A DNA stretch of 64,000 bases from Prochlorococcus sp. HOT208_60m_808G21 (GTDB lineage Bacteria > Cyanobacteriota > Cyanobacteriia > PCC-6307 > Cyanobiaceae), in assembly GCA_002026015.1 (NCBI GenBank), contig MWOY01000109.1, positions 28,666 through 92,665 on the forward strand, in the 5' to 3' direction. The notes beneath the pieces were generated by a model. It worked only from the letters and a program-made list of their open reading frames with translations. It did not search any database and was not told the DNA's origin. The translations under genes and the position numbers were made by a program. Shown here piece after piece: positions 17,365 to 26,045 of the stretch. The first letter of the stretch is position 1. Every line of letters begins with the position of its first letter.

Positions 17365-18289
17365 GATCTCCCTGATAGTCGGTTTTTGTTGCTAATTCAT
17401 TTAAGTCACGAGTACCACTAATAATTTCTCCATTTATTTCCCAAGAAGGAAATCCACTGATTCCTTTTGTTTGGCATAGCTCATACTCATTATCTTTACC
17501 ATCTTTTGCACACTCAACAACTTTTAATTCTTTAACTGCTTCCTTGCCAAATAATTGCTTCTGATCGTGGCAATGCGGGCACCAGTATGCACTATACATA
17601 ACAATATTGTTTGCACTTAAAAATTTTGCAAATTTTACCTTCTGGGGAGAGCTTGAAGTGGAAATTATTGGCGATACATTTTCAGTGGGGTTTGCAACAT
17701 CAATAGCATTAGAGGGGTCAACGTTTGTTGACCAAATTAGTCCCCCCAGCAGGACACTAATGGCTACAATGAAACCTCTAAAAATCATAGGTTCTCTACT
17801 TTCGAACTTTGCTCCAATCATAGAAATTATAAAGATAGAAAACGATAAAATTGCTGAAAGTATACAAAAAAAGCAATATGCTTGAATCTTAAAAAACATT
17901 ATATTTATCAATAAAAAGCTAAATGTTGATGACGCACAAGAAATTAGAAATACTAACCACCATAAAAACTTATTTAGTTTTTCTTTTGGGGAAATTAAAT
18001 TAAGCGAGAGTATTATTGTGATAATTAATATTGATAAATATGTTATGAATCCAGCTAATGAGAGAGGTATATTAACTTGATTATTTTCAAATAAAGTACC
18101 CCAAGGACTATTTAAAACTGTTTCACAACCATTTTGTATCCCTGGGCATGAAAGCGAAGTAAATAAACCCCAGTTTTTTAAAGTAATAGAACCTGTATCA
18201 ACTATGCCTATAGTGCTAAGAATTGCGATTATGATTTTTGGCCATTTCAAATCTTTTTTATTTCTTCCGTTTAAAGTCTTAAGGGCCAT
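17354..18289 (-). CDS. Vitamin K epoxide reductase (VKOR) fused to thioredoxin-like domain
   Basis: 311 residues, ATG start. N-terminal VKOR domain with about five membrane helices: loop cysteines in SCPGIQNGCETV (about residues 38-50) and the active-site CFFC within helix 4. The C-terminal thioredoxin-fold domain (about 215-305) carries CPHC and a cis-proline-type GFPSWEI. This fusion, known from cyanobacteria, catalyses disulfide formation in lumenal/periplasmic proteins, with electrons passed to quinone. It is convergent with nadB. Strong call. Confidence 0.93.
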   Translation of the reverse strand: MALKTLNGRNKKDLKWPKIIIAILSTIGIVDTGSITLKNWGLFTSLSCPGIQNGCETVLNSPWGTLFENNQVNIPLSLAGFITYLSILIITIILSLNLISPKEKLNKFLWWLVFLISCASSTFSFLLINIMFFKIQAYCFFCILSAILSFSIFIISMIGAKFESREPMIFRGFIVAISVLLGGLIWSTNVDPSNAIDVANPTENVSPIISTSSSPQKVKFAKFLSANNIVMYSAYWCPHCHDQKQLFGKEAVKELKVVECAKDGKDNEYELCQTKGISGFPSWEINGEIISGTRDLNELATKTDYQGDLNF

Positions 18290-18394
18290 ACAAAAAGAAA
18301 GTTTGTTATTTACATTATCTATCCTAATATTATCTTGGCATGAGAGTTATATACGAAATGCTTTTTAAATCTTTTAATTCTTATTTTTCAAGTT

Positions 18395-19771
18395 GTGAAA
18401 CAAAATAGTTTCAATGTAAAAGAAAAAAAACTATCTAAGATTGCATTCAGTCATGTTGGTTGTGAGAAAAATCTTGTTGATACTGAACATATGCAAGGCT
18501 TATTATATAAAGAGGGTTATGAAGTTGATAGCAATATAAATGATGCAAATGTTGTTGTTGTAAATACTTGCAGTTTTATTGAAACAGCTAGAGAAGAATC
18601 TATTAGAAAAATTTTAGAATATACAAATCAAGGAAAAGAGGTAATAGTTGCAGGCTGTATGGCTCAGCATTTTAAAGATGAGCTTATAAAAGAAATCCCT
18701 GAAATAAAAGGTTTGGTTGGAACAGGAGATTATCAAAAGATAGCCAAGGTTTTAGAAAGAGTAGAAAAAGGGGAAATCGTAAATGAAGTTTCAAAAATAC
18801 CTGAATTTATTGCAGATGAGGAAATGCCTCGTTTTGTAGATAAAAATAAATTTGTTGCTTATCTTCGCATTGCTGAAGGCTGCAACTATAATTGCGCTTT
18901 TTGTATTATTCCTAAGTTGAGAGGTCCTCAAAGAAGTAGAACAATAGAATCTATAGTTTCAGAAGCCAAAAGTCTTGCAAAAAAGGGTATTCAAGAAATC
19001 ATATTAATTAGTCAAATAACAACTAATTATGGTCAAGATATTTATGGAAAACCATCATTAGCCAAACTTTTGAATGAGCTTTCTAAAGTTCCAATTCCTT
19101 GGATAAGGATACATTATGCTTATCCAACAGGTTTAACTGATGAAGTTATTAGAGCTTTCAAAGATTCAAAGAATATCGTTCCTTACTTTGATTTACCGCT
19201 TCAGCATAGTCATCCAGATGTGTTGAAGAGTATGAACAGACCTTGGCAAGCTTCTTTGAATGAATCAATTTTGGAGAAAATTAGAGAAGCAATTCCATCT
19301 GCTGTATTAAGAACTAGTCTCATTGTTGGTTTTCCAGGAGAAAAAAAAGAACATTTTGAACATCTTCTGGAATTTTTGTATAGGCACAAATTTGATCATG
19401 TGGGAGTGTTTATTTTTTCTCCTGAGGAAGGAACTGCAGCTTTTGATTTGCCAAATAGAGTATTTCCTGAGGTTTCAGAGGCTAGAAAAGATAATGTTAT
19501 TTCAGTTCAACAAAATATCTCTAAAGATAAAAATCAGGCATATGTTGGTTCAAAAATGAAAGTTTTGGTAGAAAAAATATCAGATAATAACGAATTAATA
19601 GGTCGGTCCTACAATTTCGCTCCTGAAATTGACGGAAATGTGATTTTATCTATTAATACTAAAAATGATTTGAAAAATTATATTGGTAAATTTGTTGAAG
19701 CAAATATTTCTTTTGCCGATGAATATGATTTGTATGGAGAGATTATTAAAATTTTGAAGTTTTTAAATTAA
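18395..19771 (+). CDS. rimO: Ribosomal protein S12 methylthiotransferase
   Basis: 458 residues, GTG start. The N-terminal UPF0004 domain has the three cysteines of the auxiliary [4Fe-4S] cluster (C23, C59, C88). The radical-SAM CX3CX2C is C163, C167, C170 (CNYNCAFC). A C-terminal TRAM domain (about 390-455) ends the protein. RimO adds a methylthio group to the conserved aspartate of ribosomal protein S12. MiaB is the closest relative; the start ([13 protein letters not shown]) is the RimO version. Its last 9 bases overlap the petL gene on the other strand. Confidence 0.93.
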   Translation: MKQNSFNVKEKKLSKIAFSHVGCEKNLVDTEHMQGLLYKEGYEVDSNINDANVVVVNTCSFIETAREESIRKILEYTNQGKEVIVAGCMAQHFKDELIKEIPEIKGLVGTGDYQKIAKVLERVEKGEIVNEVSKIPEFIADEEMPRFVDKNKFVAYLRIAEGCNYNCAFCIIPKLRGPQRSRTIESIVSEAKSLAKKGIQEIILISQITTNYGQDIYGKPSLAKLLNELSKVPIPWIRIHYAYPTGLTDEVIRAFKDSKNIVPYFDLPLQHSHPDVLKSMNRPWQASLNESILEKIREAIPSAVLRTSLIVGFPGEKKEHFEHLLEFLYRHKFDHVGVFIFSPEEGTAAFDLPNRVFPEVSEARKDNVISVQQNISKDKNQAYVGSKMKVLVEKISDNNELIGRSYNFAPEIDGNVILSINTKNDLKNYIGKFVEANISFADEYDLYGEIIKILKFLN

Positions 19772-19855
19772 TTTAACTGCTCTTAAGAACTTATCTAATG
19801 CGAAAGCAGCTCCGAAACCAAAACCAATAAATGCAATATAGAAAATGATGTTCAT
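19763..19855 (-). CDS. petL: Cytochrome b6-f complex subunit PetL (30 aa)
   Basis: Read directly on the minus strand: ATG at 19855, TAA at 19765-19763, 30 residues. It is a single hydrophobic helix with an N-terminal [11 protein letters not shown] and the C-terminal RAVKLI. This matches the PetL pattern as I know it from structural work (FYIxFI and a terminal K-x-x-KLI). PetL is one of the small single-span subunits around the cytochrome b6-f dimer in the thylakoid membrane and stabilises the complex. It lies tail to tail with rimO. The assignment rests on motif memory only. Confidence 0.75.
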   Translation of the reverse strand: MNIIFYIAFIGFGFGAAFALDKFLRAVKLI

Positions 19856-19919
19856 TAATTTTTTTATTTTTATTTAATTTAACATCAGATGAAAAGATTA
19901 GATTGTTTCGTTTAATTTC

Positions 19920-20306
19920 TTAATCTTGGATATATGGTAATTTTTTGTATAAACATTCTTCTGCTTTTTGTAGTTCTCGGCCTAAATATAGAGCATGATC
20001 GAATCTGGTTATTAAGTCATTTCTTTCTTCAGTAATCAATATTCCAAGTTGTTTCGCACTAATACCTTTAAAAACTGCATTACTAACTCTTTGATTTTGA
20101 GAGTCGCATTTAATTGGTTCATTTGTTTCTGGGTCAATAGCATAGCCTTCTTCATCGATGTTATTTAAAAAGTGCTCTAAAATTATTTTATTTTCTTTTA
20201 CATCTATTTTTATAATAAAATAACCGTTTGGATCTAAATCTATATATCGGTTGGATAGGTTATTATCAATCTTTATTTTTTCATTTAAACTTTTACTAGA
20301 ATCCAT
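19920..20306 (-). CDS. DUF4346-like conserved protein
   Basis: 128 residues, ATG start, soluble. Recognisable blocks are IDLDPNGYFIIKID, then YAIDPETNEPIKCD, then the C-terminal DHALYLGRELQKAEECL followed by YIQD. That order of blocks is what I remember of the cyanobacterial DUF4346 family, sometimes associated with dihydropteroate-synthase-like proteins. It is a separate gene, 60 bases from the DUF482 gene upstream on the same strand. Biochemical role unknown. Confidence 0.7.
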   Translation of the reverse strand: MDSSKSLNEKIKIDNNLSNRYIDLDPNGYFIIKIDVKENKIILEHFLNNIDEEGYAIDPETNEPIKCDSQNQRVSNAVFKGISAKQLGILITEERNDLITRFDHALYLGRELQKAEECLYKKLPYIQD

Positions 20307-20366
20307 TTTTAGAAGTTAATAAAAACTATATTACTAATATAATCTTTAGAAAAGCCAAATAATTTT

Positions 20367-21521
20367 TTATTTAAAGGGTATAGAGTTATTCTCAAATTCA
20401 ATTTCCTTCTCGGTTTGATTATTAACTTCGTTTAGCCAAGGATAAATTATATTTTCCATATTTTTGTCAAACCACTTATGCAAGCTAATGGTGCTTTTTG
20501 CAAAAAAACCTCTCCTCCTTTTATGTTTACCACCCGCTCCAGGATCAAAACAATGGATACTATTTTTTATTGCCCATTCAATTGGCTGGTAGTAGCATAA
20601 TTCAAAATGTAAATTAGATATGTCTTCTTGACTACCCCAATATCGACCCCATAAGTTGTTTTTATTTTTAACACACATCGACATAGCAAAAATTTCATTT
20701 GAATCATTTTTTGATGCGCTAAAAAGTAAAATATTTTTTTTATTAGCAACAATTTTTTCGAAAAATGTAGATGTTAGATATTTACTTCCCCAAACTCCCC
20801 ACCTAGAACAATGCTGTTCATAAAAATAATGCATTTTTTTGAGGATTTCTTGGTTGATATCATCTTCATTAAAAATTTCTACTTTTACATCTTGTTTAGT
20901 AATTGATTTCCTCTCTTTTTTGATATTTTTTCTCTGATTAGAGTTAAATCTACAAAGAAAATCATCAAACGTTTTTTCTCCATTACTCCTCCATTCACTG
21001 CTGGAATTTATCCATCTATGGTATCCCAAAGATTTAAGATAGTTACCCCAGCTTTCGTCAATGTATAAAAAATTACAACTTAAAATTTTGTTTGTAATCG
21101 CAAAACTTTCGATATGGTTTATGAGTAAATTTGTAATTTCTTTCTTATCTTCATTTTTTTTATAAAGAAATTGATATCCATTTACAGGACTATAAGGACT
21201 CATTCCAATTAATTTAGGGTAATAATTTAAATTCAGTTCTTGAGCCAATCTTGCAAATGATTGATCAAAAATGAATTCTCCATAGCTATGATTTTTTAAA
21301 AAAAGTGGAGCAATTCCTAATATTTCTTCATTTTTATAAGCAACAAAATATAGAGGTTGCCAACCAGTTTCTCTTGAGACACTTTTTGATATTTCAAGGT
21401 TTTTAAGCCAAGTCCATTCATAAAATGGATTATTGATTTCATTTGTTAATGCATTCCATATCTCCTTGGAGATTTCCTTAATTGAAAATTTGACTTCAAC
21501 TTTATGTATTTTTTGGTTCAT
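20367..21521 (-). CDS. DUF482/COG3146-type GNAT-fold acyltransferase
   Basis: 384 residues, ATG start. It shows the typical order of this family: WTWLKNLEISKSVSRETGW, then APLFLKNHSYGEFIFDQSFA, YYPKLIGMSPYSPVNGYQFL, and a C-terminal half with FDPGAGGKHKRRRGF. The fold is a double GNAT related to FemX/FemAB aminoacyl transferases, and annotations often say peptidoglycan biosynthesis. The substrate is unknown. It follows the RibD-like gene by 17 bases on the same strand, in a three-gene run with the pterin synthase. Confidence 0.85.
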   Translation of the reverse strand: MNQKIHKVEVKFSIKEISKEIWNALTNEINNPFYEWTWLKNLEISKSVSRETGWQPLYFVAYKNEEILGIAPLFLKNHSYGEFIFDQSFARLAQELNLNYYPKLIGMSPYSPVNGYQFLYKKNEDKKEITNLLINHIESFAITNKILSCNFLYIDESWGNYLKSLGYHRWINSSSEWRSNGEKTFDDFLCRFNSNQRKNIKKERKSITKQDVKVEIFNEDDINQEILKKMHYFYEQHCSRWGVWGSKYLTSTFFEKIVANKKNILLFSASKNDSNEIFAMSMCVKNKNNLWGRYWGSQEDISNLHFELCYYQPIEWAIKNSIHCFDPGAGGKHKRRRGFFAKSTISLHKWFDKNMENIIYPWLNEVNNQTEKEIEFENNSIPFK

Positions 21522-21538
21522 TTATTATTAAATCTATT

Positions 21539-22189
21539 TCAAATTTTTTTGTAATGAATATGGATTTCATTAGTAATTAAATTTTTAATTGATTGTATTT
21601 CCCAGAGTCTTTTGAGATTAAAAATCTCATTTGTTTCTTCTGGAGGGATCCATGTATATTTACCTCCAATAATTTGTGGAATTATTGTAATTTTTATATC
21701 TGTTATTAGATCCTCTTTTATAAAAGAATTTATAAGTTTTGCACCTCCTAAAAGAGCTAAATCATTTATCCCTTGTTTTTTAAGTGAAATTAAAGTTTTA
21801 CTCCATGAATCTTTGAAAAAGAGTTGTTTCTCGAAGTCATTATTTGATGAATTATCAACTTTACTTGAGCTTATTAGCCATCTTCTAATTGGTTGACGAA
21901 AGTATTCCCAATTACTGTTAAATTTTCTGCTATTTGAAGCAACTATAGAAATTGGTTGTTTTTTTGATATTGTTACTTCGTTATTATCATCGAGATTTTT
22001 AATTAGGTAAGTTGATTGATGAGCTATTAAAGTACCTAAACCAAAAATGGTGGCGTCAACCATTGATAAGTTTTGATTTAACATTTTTTTGTCTTCTTCG
22101 CTTCCAAGATGCGATTCTCCACCTCCAGGAAATGCAATTCTTCCATCAAGACTAGATGCTATAACAATTATTACTCTTGGGATACTCAA
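21539..22189 (-). CDS. RibD C-terminal/dihydrofolate reductase-fold reductase
   Basis: 216 residues, TTG start whose TTGA overlaps the stop of the pterin synthase gene by 4 bases. The RibD C-terminal domain spans the whole protein: N-terminal IVIASSLDGRIAF, the NADPH-binding GLGTLIAHQSTY, and LALLGGAKLINSFI. Such enzymes reduce pyrimidine or pterin ketones with NADPH. It lacks the deaminase domain of full-length RibD. Coupling to a pyruvoyl-tetrahydropterin synthase gene suggests it reduces a pterin intermediate, which is inference. Confidence 0.85.
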   Translation of the reverse strand: MSIPRVIIVIASSLDGRIAFPGGGESHLGSEEDKKMLNQNLSMVDATIFGLGTLIAHQSTYLIKNLDDNNEVTISKKQPISIVASNSRKFNSNWEYFRQPIRRWLISSSKVDNSSNNDFEKQLFFKDSWSKTLISLKKQGINDLALLGGAKLINSFIKEDLITDIKITIIPQIIGGKYTWIPPEETNEIFNLKRLWEIQSIKNLITNEIHIHYKKI

Positions 22190-23112
22190 GTTTGTGAGAT
22201 TAAACTATTTTCAAGTTTCAACTTCAATGAATTGGTAAGCCTTTGATCAACATAAATTTCTGCAGCATTATTTGGGCTCTCTTGTAGCCTTATTTTGTGT
22301 AATGTTGCACCAAGTTCATGTATTGGATTTTTAAGAATATCAGAGATATATAAAGCTATATTTTCAGCAGTTGGAACACAATTCTGAAAAAATTCGATGT
22401 CTTTATTTAGAAAAGTATGATCTAGTTGTTCAACAACCAAATCATTAATTATTTCCTGGAGTGCAGATAAGTCGCAAACCATTCCTGTTCTTTTATCAAT
22501 GTCTCCTTTTACAGTTATATCGACCAGATAGTTATGACCATGTCCATTGACTCTGGCACATTTCCCATAGATTTTTTTATTTTCATCAAAGGAAATCTCT
22601 TCTTTTGCAAGTCTATGAGCGGCTGCAAAATGAGTTTGTACTGTTAAAAATGCTTCCATGTTTTTTCCAAAATAATCTGCCCATAAATTTGGGTTTTCAT
22701 AAAGCCTTAGACTTGTAAGAGGTAAATCATCCTTTAGACGACTCCAAATAACCTTTACTAATGCTTCAGTTGTGGGAAGTATACCTTCTTGATTATTAAC
22801 ATTAAATTCAGGCCAGACATCATTTAAAAAACGAAAATCTAATTGTCCAGTAACCTTATCTTTAATAGAGTGTTTTACATCAGAGAGATTAAGTACCATT
22901 CCATCAGAGTCTAGTTCTCCACCCATTGAAACAATAAGTTCATAATTATGACCATGACCTGGTGCAATACTGCAATTTCCAAAAAGAGATAAATTTTCTT
23001 CTGGGGTTTTTTCAGGAAGCCAATAACGGTGACTAGAACTAAAGCAGGCACGTCGAGTTATGACGCATTCACGTCCTTTTCCATGTAATGGTTTGGATTG
23101 TGTAGAAGTCAT
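22186..23112 (-). CDS. Tandem 6-pyruvoyl-tetrahydropterin synthase (two PTPS/QueD domains)
   Basis: 308 residues, ATG start. Two complete PTPS domains lie in tandem. Each has its first zinc histidine (FSSSHRYW in repeat 1; FAAAHRL in repeat 2), then a Cys-x5-His-Gly-His motif (CSIAPGHGHNY and CARVNGHGHNY). A spacing of five between cysteine and HGH is that of true PTPS; bacterial QueD usually has three. The reaction would be 7,8-dihydroneopterin triphosphate to 6-pyruvoyl-tetrahydropterin, a biopterin precursor; cyanobacteria make pterin glycosides. A queuosine role is not excluded. Confidence 0.88.
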   Translation of the reverse strand: MTSTQSKPLHGKGRECVITRRACFSSSHRYWLPEKTPEENLSLFGNCSIAPGHGHNYELIVSMGGELDSDGMVLNLSDVKHSIKDKVTGQLDFRFLNDVWPEFNVNNQEGILPTTEALVKVIWSRLKDDLPLTSLRLYENPNLWADYFGKNMEAFLTVQTHFAAAHRLAKEEISFDENKKIYGKCARVNGHGHNYLVDITVKGDIDKRTGMVCDLSALQEIINDLVVEQLDHTFLNKDIEFFQNCVPTAENIALYISDILKNPIHELGATLHKIRLQESPNNAAEIYVDQRLTNSLKLKLENSLISQT

Positions 23113-23162
23113 ACCTTTCTGCGATAATACTATCTTAAGGTTTTAAATACGCTTTTGTCTTT

Positions 23163-23720
23163 ATGGAACATTCTATTATCAAAAAAACAGTTCATACTTT
23201 AAAGGGCAGAAGCATATTTTTAATAGGAATGATGGGTTCTGGTAAGTCACAAACCGGTTTGAAGCTAGCTGAATTATTGAAGTATAAATATATTGATTTA
23301 GATTCGTTAATAGAGAAGTTAACAAATAAATCTATCAATCAAATTTTTAATGATGAAGGAGAAAATAATTTCCGTGAATTAGAAGCAAGCTGCTTAAAAG
23401 AAACTATCAAAGTTCCTTCATTAGTAATCTCTACTGGGGGAGGAATAGTTACCAAATCGGAAAACTGGGGAATCTTAAGGCAGGGAATAATTGCTTGGAT
23501 AGATCTCGACAAAGATATAGCAATTGAAAGATTGAAAAATGAAATTGAAAACAGACCACTTCTTCAAGGAAAGAATCTAAATGATTTATATGCGAGCATT
23601 TTTCAATCTAGAGAAAATTTGTATTCTCAAGCAGATTTAAGAATTCAAGTAAAAAGGGAAAATATTGAAGAAGTCGCTCTGAAAATAATTAATGCAATTC
23701 ATAAAGAAATAATTAGTTAA
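23163..23720 (+). CDS. aroK: Shikimate kinase
   Basis: 185 residues, ATG start. Walker A GMMGSGKSQTG sits at residues 22-32. YIDLDSLIE gives the Mg2+/shikimate-binding aspartates, NNFRELEASCL the arginine contact, and STGGGIV the substrate-binding glycine loop. It phosphorylates shikimate at O3 with ATP, the fifth step toward chorismate. It is a lone gene, divergent from the pterin synthase with 50 bases between, and its stop overlaps the convergent gene by 4 bases. Confidence 0.94.
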   Translation: MEHSIIKKTVHTLKGRSIFLIGMMGSGKSQTGLKLAELLKYKYIDLDSLIEKLTNKSINQIFNDEGENNFRELEASCLKETIKVPSLVISTGGGIVTKSENWGILRQGIIAWIDLDKDIAIERLKNEIENRPLLQGKNLNDLYASIFQSRENLYSQADLRIQVKRENIEEVALKIINAIHKEIIS

Positions 23721-23974
23721 TCTGGTTCAATTCTTACTGCAAACCATTTGATAACGTATCCTAATTTTATTTCTAATTCATAAGTGCTTTCTAATAATTC
23801 TTCAAAAAATGCCTGATCAGGATCTTCTATATTTTGATATATTGTTTGTGTTTCTGTTTTACTGAGCCAATTCTTCAACCATAAAATTGCTTCTTGCTTT
23901 GATACAATTTTTTCTTTTGAATCTGGCTCTAACAATACATAATGATCTGATGCTCTTATTAGTGGATTTGACAT
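23717..23974 (-). CDS. CRR7-like NDH-1 assembly protein
   Basis: 85 residues, ATG start. The C-terminal part (YELEIKLGYVIKWFAVRIEPD) and the short opening SNPLIRASDHYVLLEPD fit chlororespiratory reduction 7 proteins, which help assemble the hydrophilic arm of the plastid/cyanobacterial NDH-1 complex. The match is from memory of the family's final WxAVRLE block. Its ATG and the ATG of the divergent gene are one base apart (CATAATG), leaving no separate promoter region. Confidence 0.6.
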   Translation of the reverse strand: MSNPLIRASDHYVLLEPDSKEKIVSKQEAILWLKNWLSKTETQTIYQNIEDPDQAFFEELLESTYELEIKLGYVIKWFAVRIEPD

Positions 23975-23975
23975 A

Positions 23976-24683
23976 ATGAAGATTCTTATTGGACTAATTC
24001 TTTGCTTGATTTTTCAAGGAATTTTTTTAGAAAGTTCTTTTGCTTTTGTAGATTCTAATGTACGAGAGTTTTTGGAAAATCGTGTAAATCAATGGCCAGA
24101 ATTATATTTACCAAATTTTAAATTGTCGGATACTTCTGAGGATTTAATTTATCCTAAATGGTTCGAGGGGAATTGGCTTGTTACTTCTCAAGATATAATT
24201 AATGATTCAGAAGAGCCAATTATTTATAAAGTAAATTTCTTTAAGAATGATTCAGATTTAGTTGTTGGTAATCGTGCAAAAAATTCTGAATCTATTGGAA
24301 AAGCAATATTTGGGGATACCTTAATCAAGGTTGTAAATGATCCTCAATCTATTAATAATCAAATTACTTATTTAAAAGATGATTTTTATATCGATTCAAG
24401 AATTACAGGGAGAAATCAGATCCAAGATGATGATATTTTTTTCGCAGATGAGTTAGTTATACAAACTGCACATAAGCGAGGTGCTTCAAGGATTAATCAG
24501 GTAGAGACCATTAGTAAATTTCAAAAATGTTCCGAAGAAATTTTGGAAGTTGATAATTCAATCAAATCATCAATTTGTGGAGTGCAATATGTTGCTTCTT
24601 ATGGTTCAAAAGTTGGTGATCCTTCTATTAATGCTATAAAAACAAATAAATATAAATTGAAGTTTGAATTTATTGAGAGTTAG
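23976..24683 (+). CDS. Secreted/lumenal hypothetical protein (DUF6816-like)
   Basis: 235 residues, ATG start. The N-terminus MKILIGLILCLIFQGIFLESSFA is a clear signal peptide with cleavage likely near residue 23. The mature part starts with a Trp-Pro segment (WPELYLPNF) and a conserved-looking YPKWFEGNWLVTSQ, then beta-rich sequence. Export to the thylakoid lumen or periplasm is likely. The block resembles a domain that I tentatively know as DUF6816. Its 3' end overlaps the convergent GST gene by 14 bases. Confidence 0.65.
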   Translation: MKILIGLILCLIFQGIFLESSFAFVDSNVREFLENRVNQWPELYLPNFKLSDTSEDLIYPKWFEGNWLVTSQDIINDSEEPIIYKVNFFKNDSDLVVGNRAKNSESIGKAIFGDTLIKVVNDPQSINNQITYLKDDFYIDSRITGRNQIQDDDIFFADELVIQTAHKRGASRINQVETISKFQKCSEEILEVDNSIKSSICGVQYVASYGSKVGDPSINAIKTNKYKLKFEFIES

Positions 24684-25395
24684 CACTAAAAAGATATTCT
24701 TCTAAGTTGTTCCTCCAAATGAAAAGATTTTCTAAATAAGGGTTGTTTATGTATTCTTGGCTCCCCTCTCCTGAAAGAATTGGTCCTGCAGACTTTGGAA
24801 ATTTAAGAAGGGATAATTGAGCAGCAATTGAAATATCTGCAATTGATAAACTATCACCAACTAAATATTTCTTGTTGATCAAGGATTTTGATAAAGCTTC
24901 CATTAATTTTTGGAGTTCTAAATTCTCTTTAGAAGACAAAACTACATTAGAAATTTTACTAAGATTTTCAAAAGGTAATTTATCAACAATACTTTTAACT
25001 GAAGAAGGTATTTCATCTGGAAGTAATGCAGTTCTTAACTGTGGATTTTCTATTGCAGATTTTATTAAAGCTTTTCTACAAGTTGTAGCCATTGTAGTAT
25101 CTGCCCAGTCTTCAATTAGTTTGCATTGTGCAAATAATATTGGGTCCTCAGGAAAAAGTGGATTGTTATCATTTTTTTTATCTACATATTCGCAAATAGT
25201 TGAAGAGTCATTAATAACTTGATCATTACTATCGACTATTACAGGTACTTGTTTTTGACCTGATAATTTAAAGATTTCAAATTGGCCTATTCCAGGTGTT
25301 ACTTCTTCAACTCGATATTGTAGTTTTTTTGCATGAAGAGCCATTCTTGTTTTTAAACAAAAAGCACTATGCCTAAATTGATATAATGTAATCAT
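24670..25395 (-). CDS. Glutathione S-transferase family protein
   Basis: 241 residues, ATG start. The N-terminal thioredoxin-fold half has ITLYQFRHSAFCLKTRMAL with the catalytic Ser/Cys region near residue 10, then QVPVIVD with the cis-proline, and INDSSTICEYVD for glutathione binding. The all-helical C-terminal half has VGDSLSIADISIAAQL, the N-capping box. It conjugates or reduces with glutathione, probably in oxidative-stress or detoxification chemistry; the substrate is unknown. Confidence 0.88.
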   Translation of the reverse strand: MITLYQFRHSAFCLKTRMALHAKKLQYRVEEVTPGIGQFEIFKLSGQKQVPVIVDSNDQVINDSSTICEYVDKKNDNNPLFPEDPILFAQCKLIEDWADTTMATTCRKALIKSAIENPQLRTALLPDEIPSSVKSIVDKLPFENLSKISNVVLSSKENLELQKLMEALSKSLINKKYLVGDSLSIADISIAAQLSLLKFPKSAGPILSGEGSQEYINNPYLENLFIWRNNLEEYLFSANSQ

Positions 25396-25449
25396 GCTGT
25401 TTAATGTTTGTTAAAACTTAGCTAAAAAAGTAATCTATTTGTGGAGCTG

Positions 25450-25659
25450 ATGGGCGAATTTTTCTCTAATGTTGCGAGATATCCAAAGTATTTGATATCT
25501 ATCATTGTTGGGGGACTTGTTGCTTTGCTTGAACCTTTATTCAAGAATAGATCAAATCCTCTCACAATAGTAGGATTGATATCTTCTGTCTTAAGTGCTT
25601 TCATAACTGTTTATTTTGTCTTGCAAGCGATGACAAACCCAATAAATTTACAACCATAA
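25450..25659 (+). CDS. DUF751/Ycf33-like small membrane protein
   Basis: 69 residues from the ATG at 25450 (MGEFFSNVARYP); an in-frame GTG at 25441 adds three residues. Two hydrophobic segments (ISIIVGGLVALLEPLF and IVGLISSVLSAFITVYFVL) flank a short charged loop. This is the layout of the DUF751 family, related to plastid Ycf33. It overlaps rbfA by one base (TAATG) and heads a tight run with rbfA and hemD. Function unknown. Confidence 0.75.
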   Translation: MGEFFSNVARYPKYLISIIVGGLVALLEPLFKNRSNPLTIVGLISSVLSAFITVYFVLQAMTNPINLQP

Positions 25660-26045
25660 TGCCAAATAATTACCGTCTTGCAAAAGTTTCTTCTCTTTTG
25701 AAGAAAGAAATAACCCTTATTTTGCAGAATGATTTAGAAAATGATCTTATTAGAGATCATTTCGTCAATATTTCTAAGATTGATTTATCAGGTGATTTGC
25801 AACACTGTAAAATTTACATAACTTCAACTGCTCAAGAGAAAGTGAGGAAAGAGATCGTAGCGAACTTGAATAATGCTAAAAGCTATATAAGGCATAGTTT
25901 AGGAAAAAGAATAGAGATGAGAAGAGTTCCAGAGATAATTTTTAAAGACGATGTTGTTCTTGATAAAGGATTATCAGTCTTGAAACTGCTTGATGAATTA
26001 AAAAATCAAAATAATAATTTTGAGGAAAATGATGCCCATATTTGA
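25659..26045 (+). CDS. rbfA: Ribosome-binding factor A
   Basis: 128 residues, ATG start. The KH-fold pattern of RbfA can be seen: YRLAKVSSLLKKEITLILQNDL, then FVNISKIDLSGDLQHCKIYIT, and SYIRHSLGKRIEMRRVPEIIF. RbfA binds the 16S rRNA 5' helix region of the 30S precursor and helps its maturation, especially in the cold. It is translationally coupled to the DUF751 gene and overlaps hemD by 14 bases. Typical length. Confidence 0.93.
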   Translation: MPNNYRLAKVSSLLKKEITLILQNDLENDLIRDHFVNISKIDLSGDLQHCKIYITSTAQEKVRKEIVANLNNAKSYIRHSLGKRIEMRRVPEIIFKDDVVLDKGLSVLKLLDELKNQNNNFEENDAHI

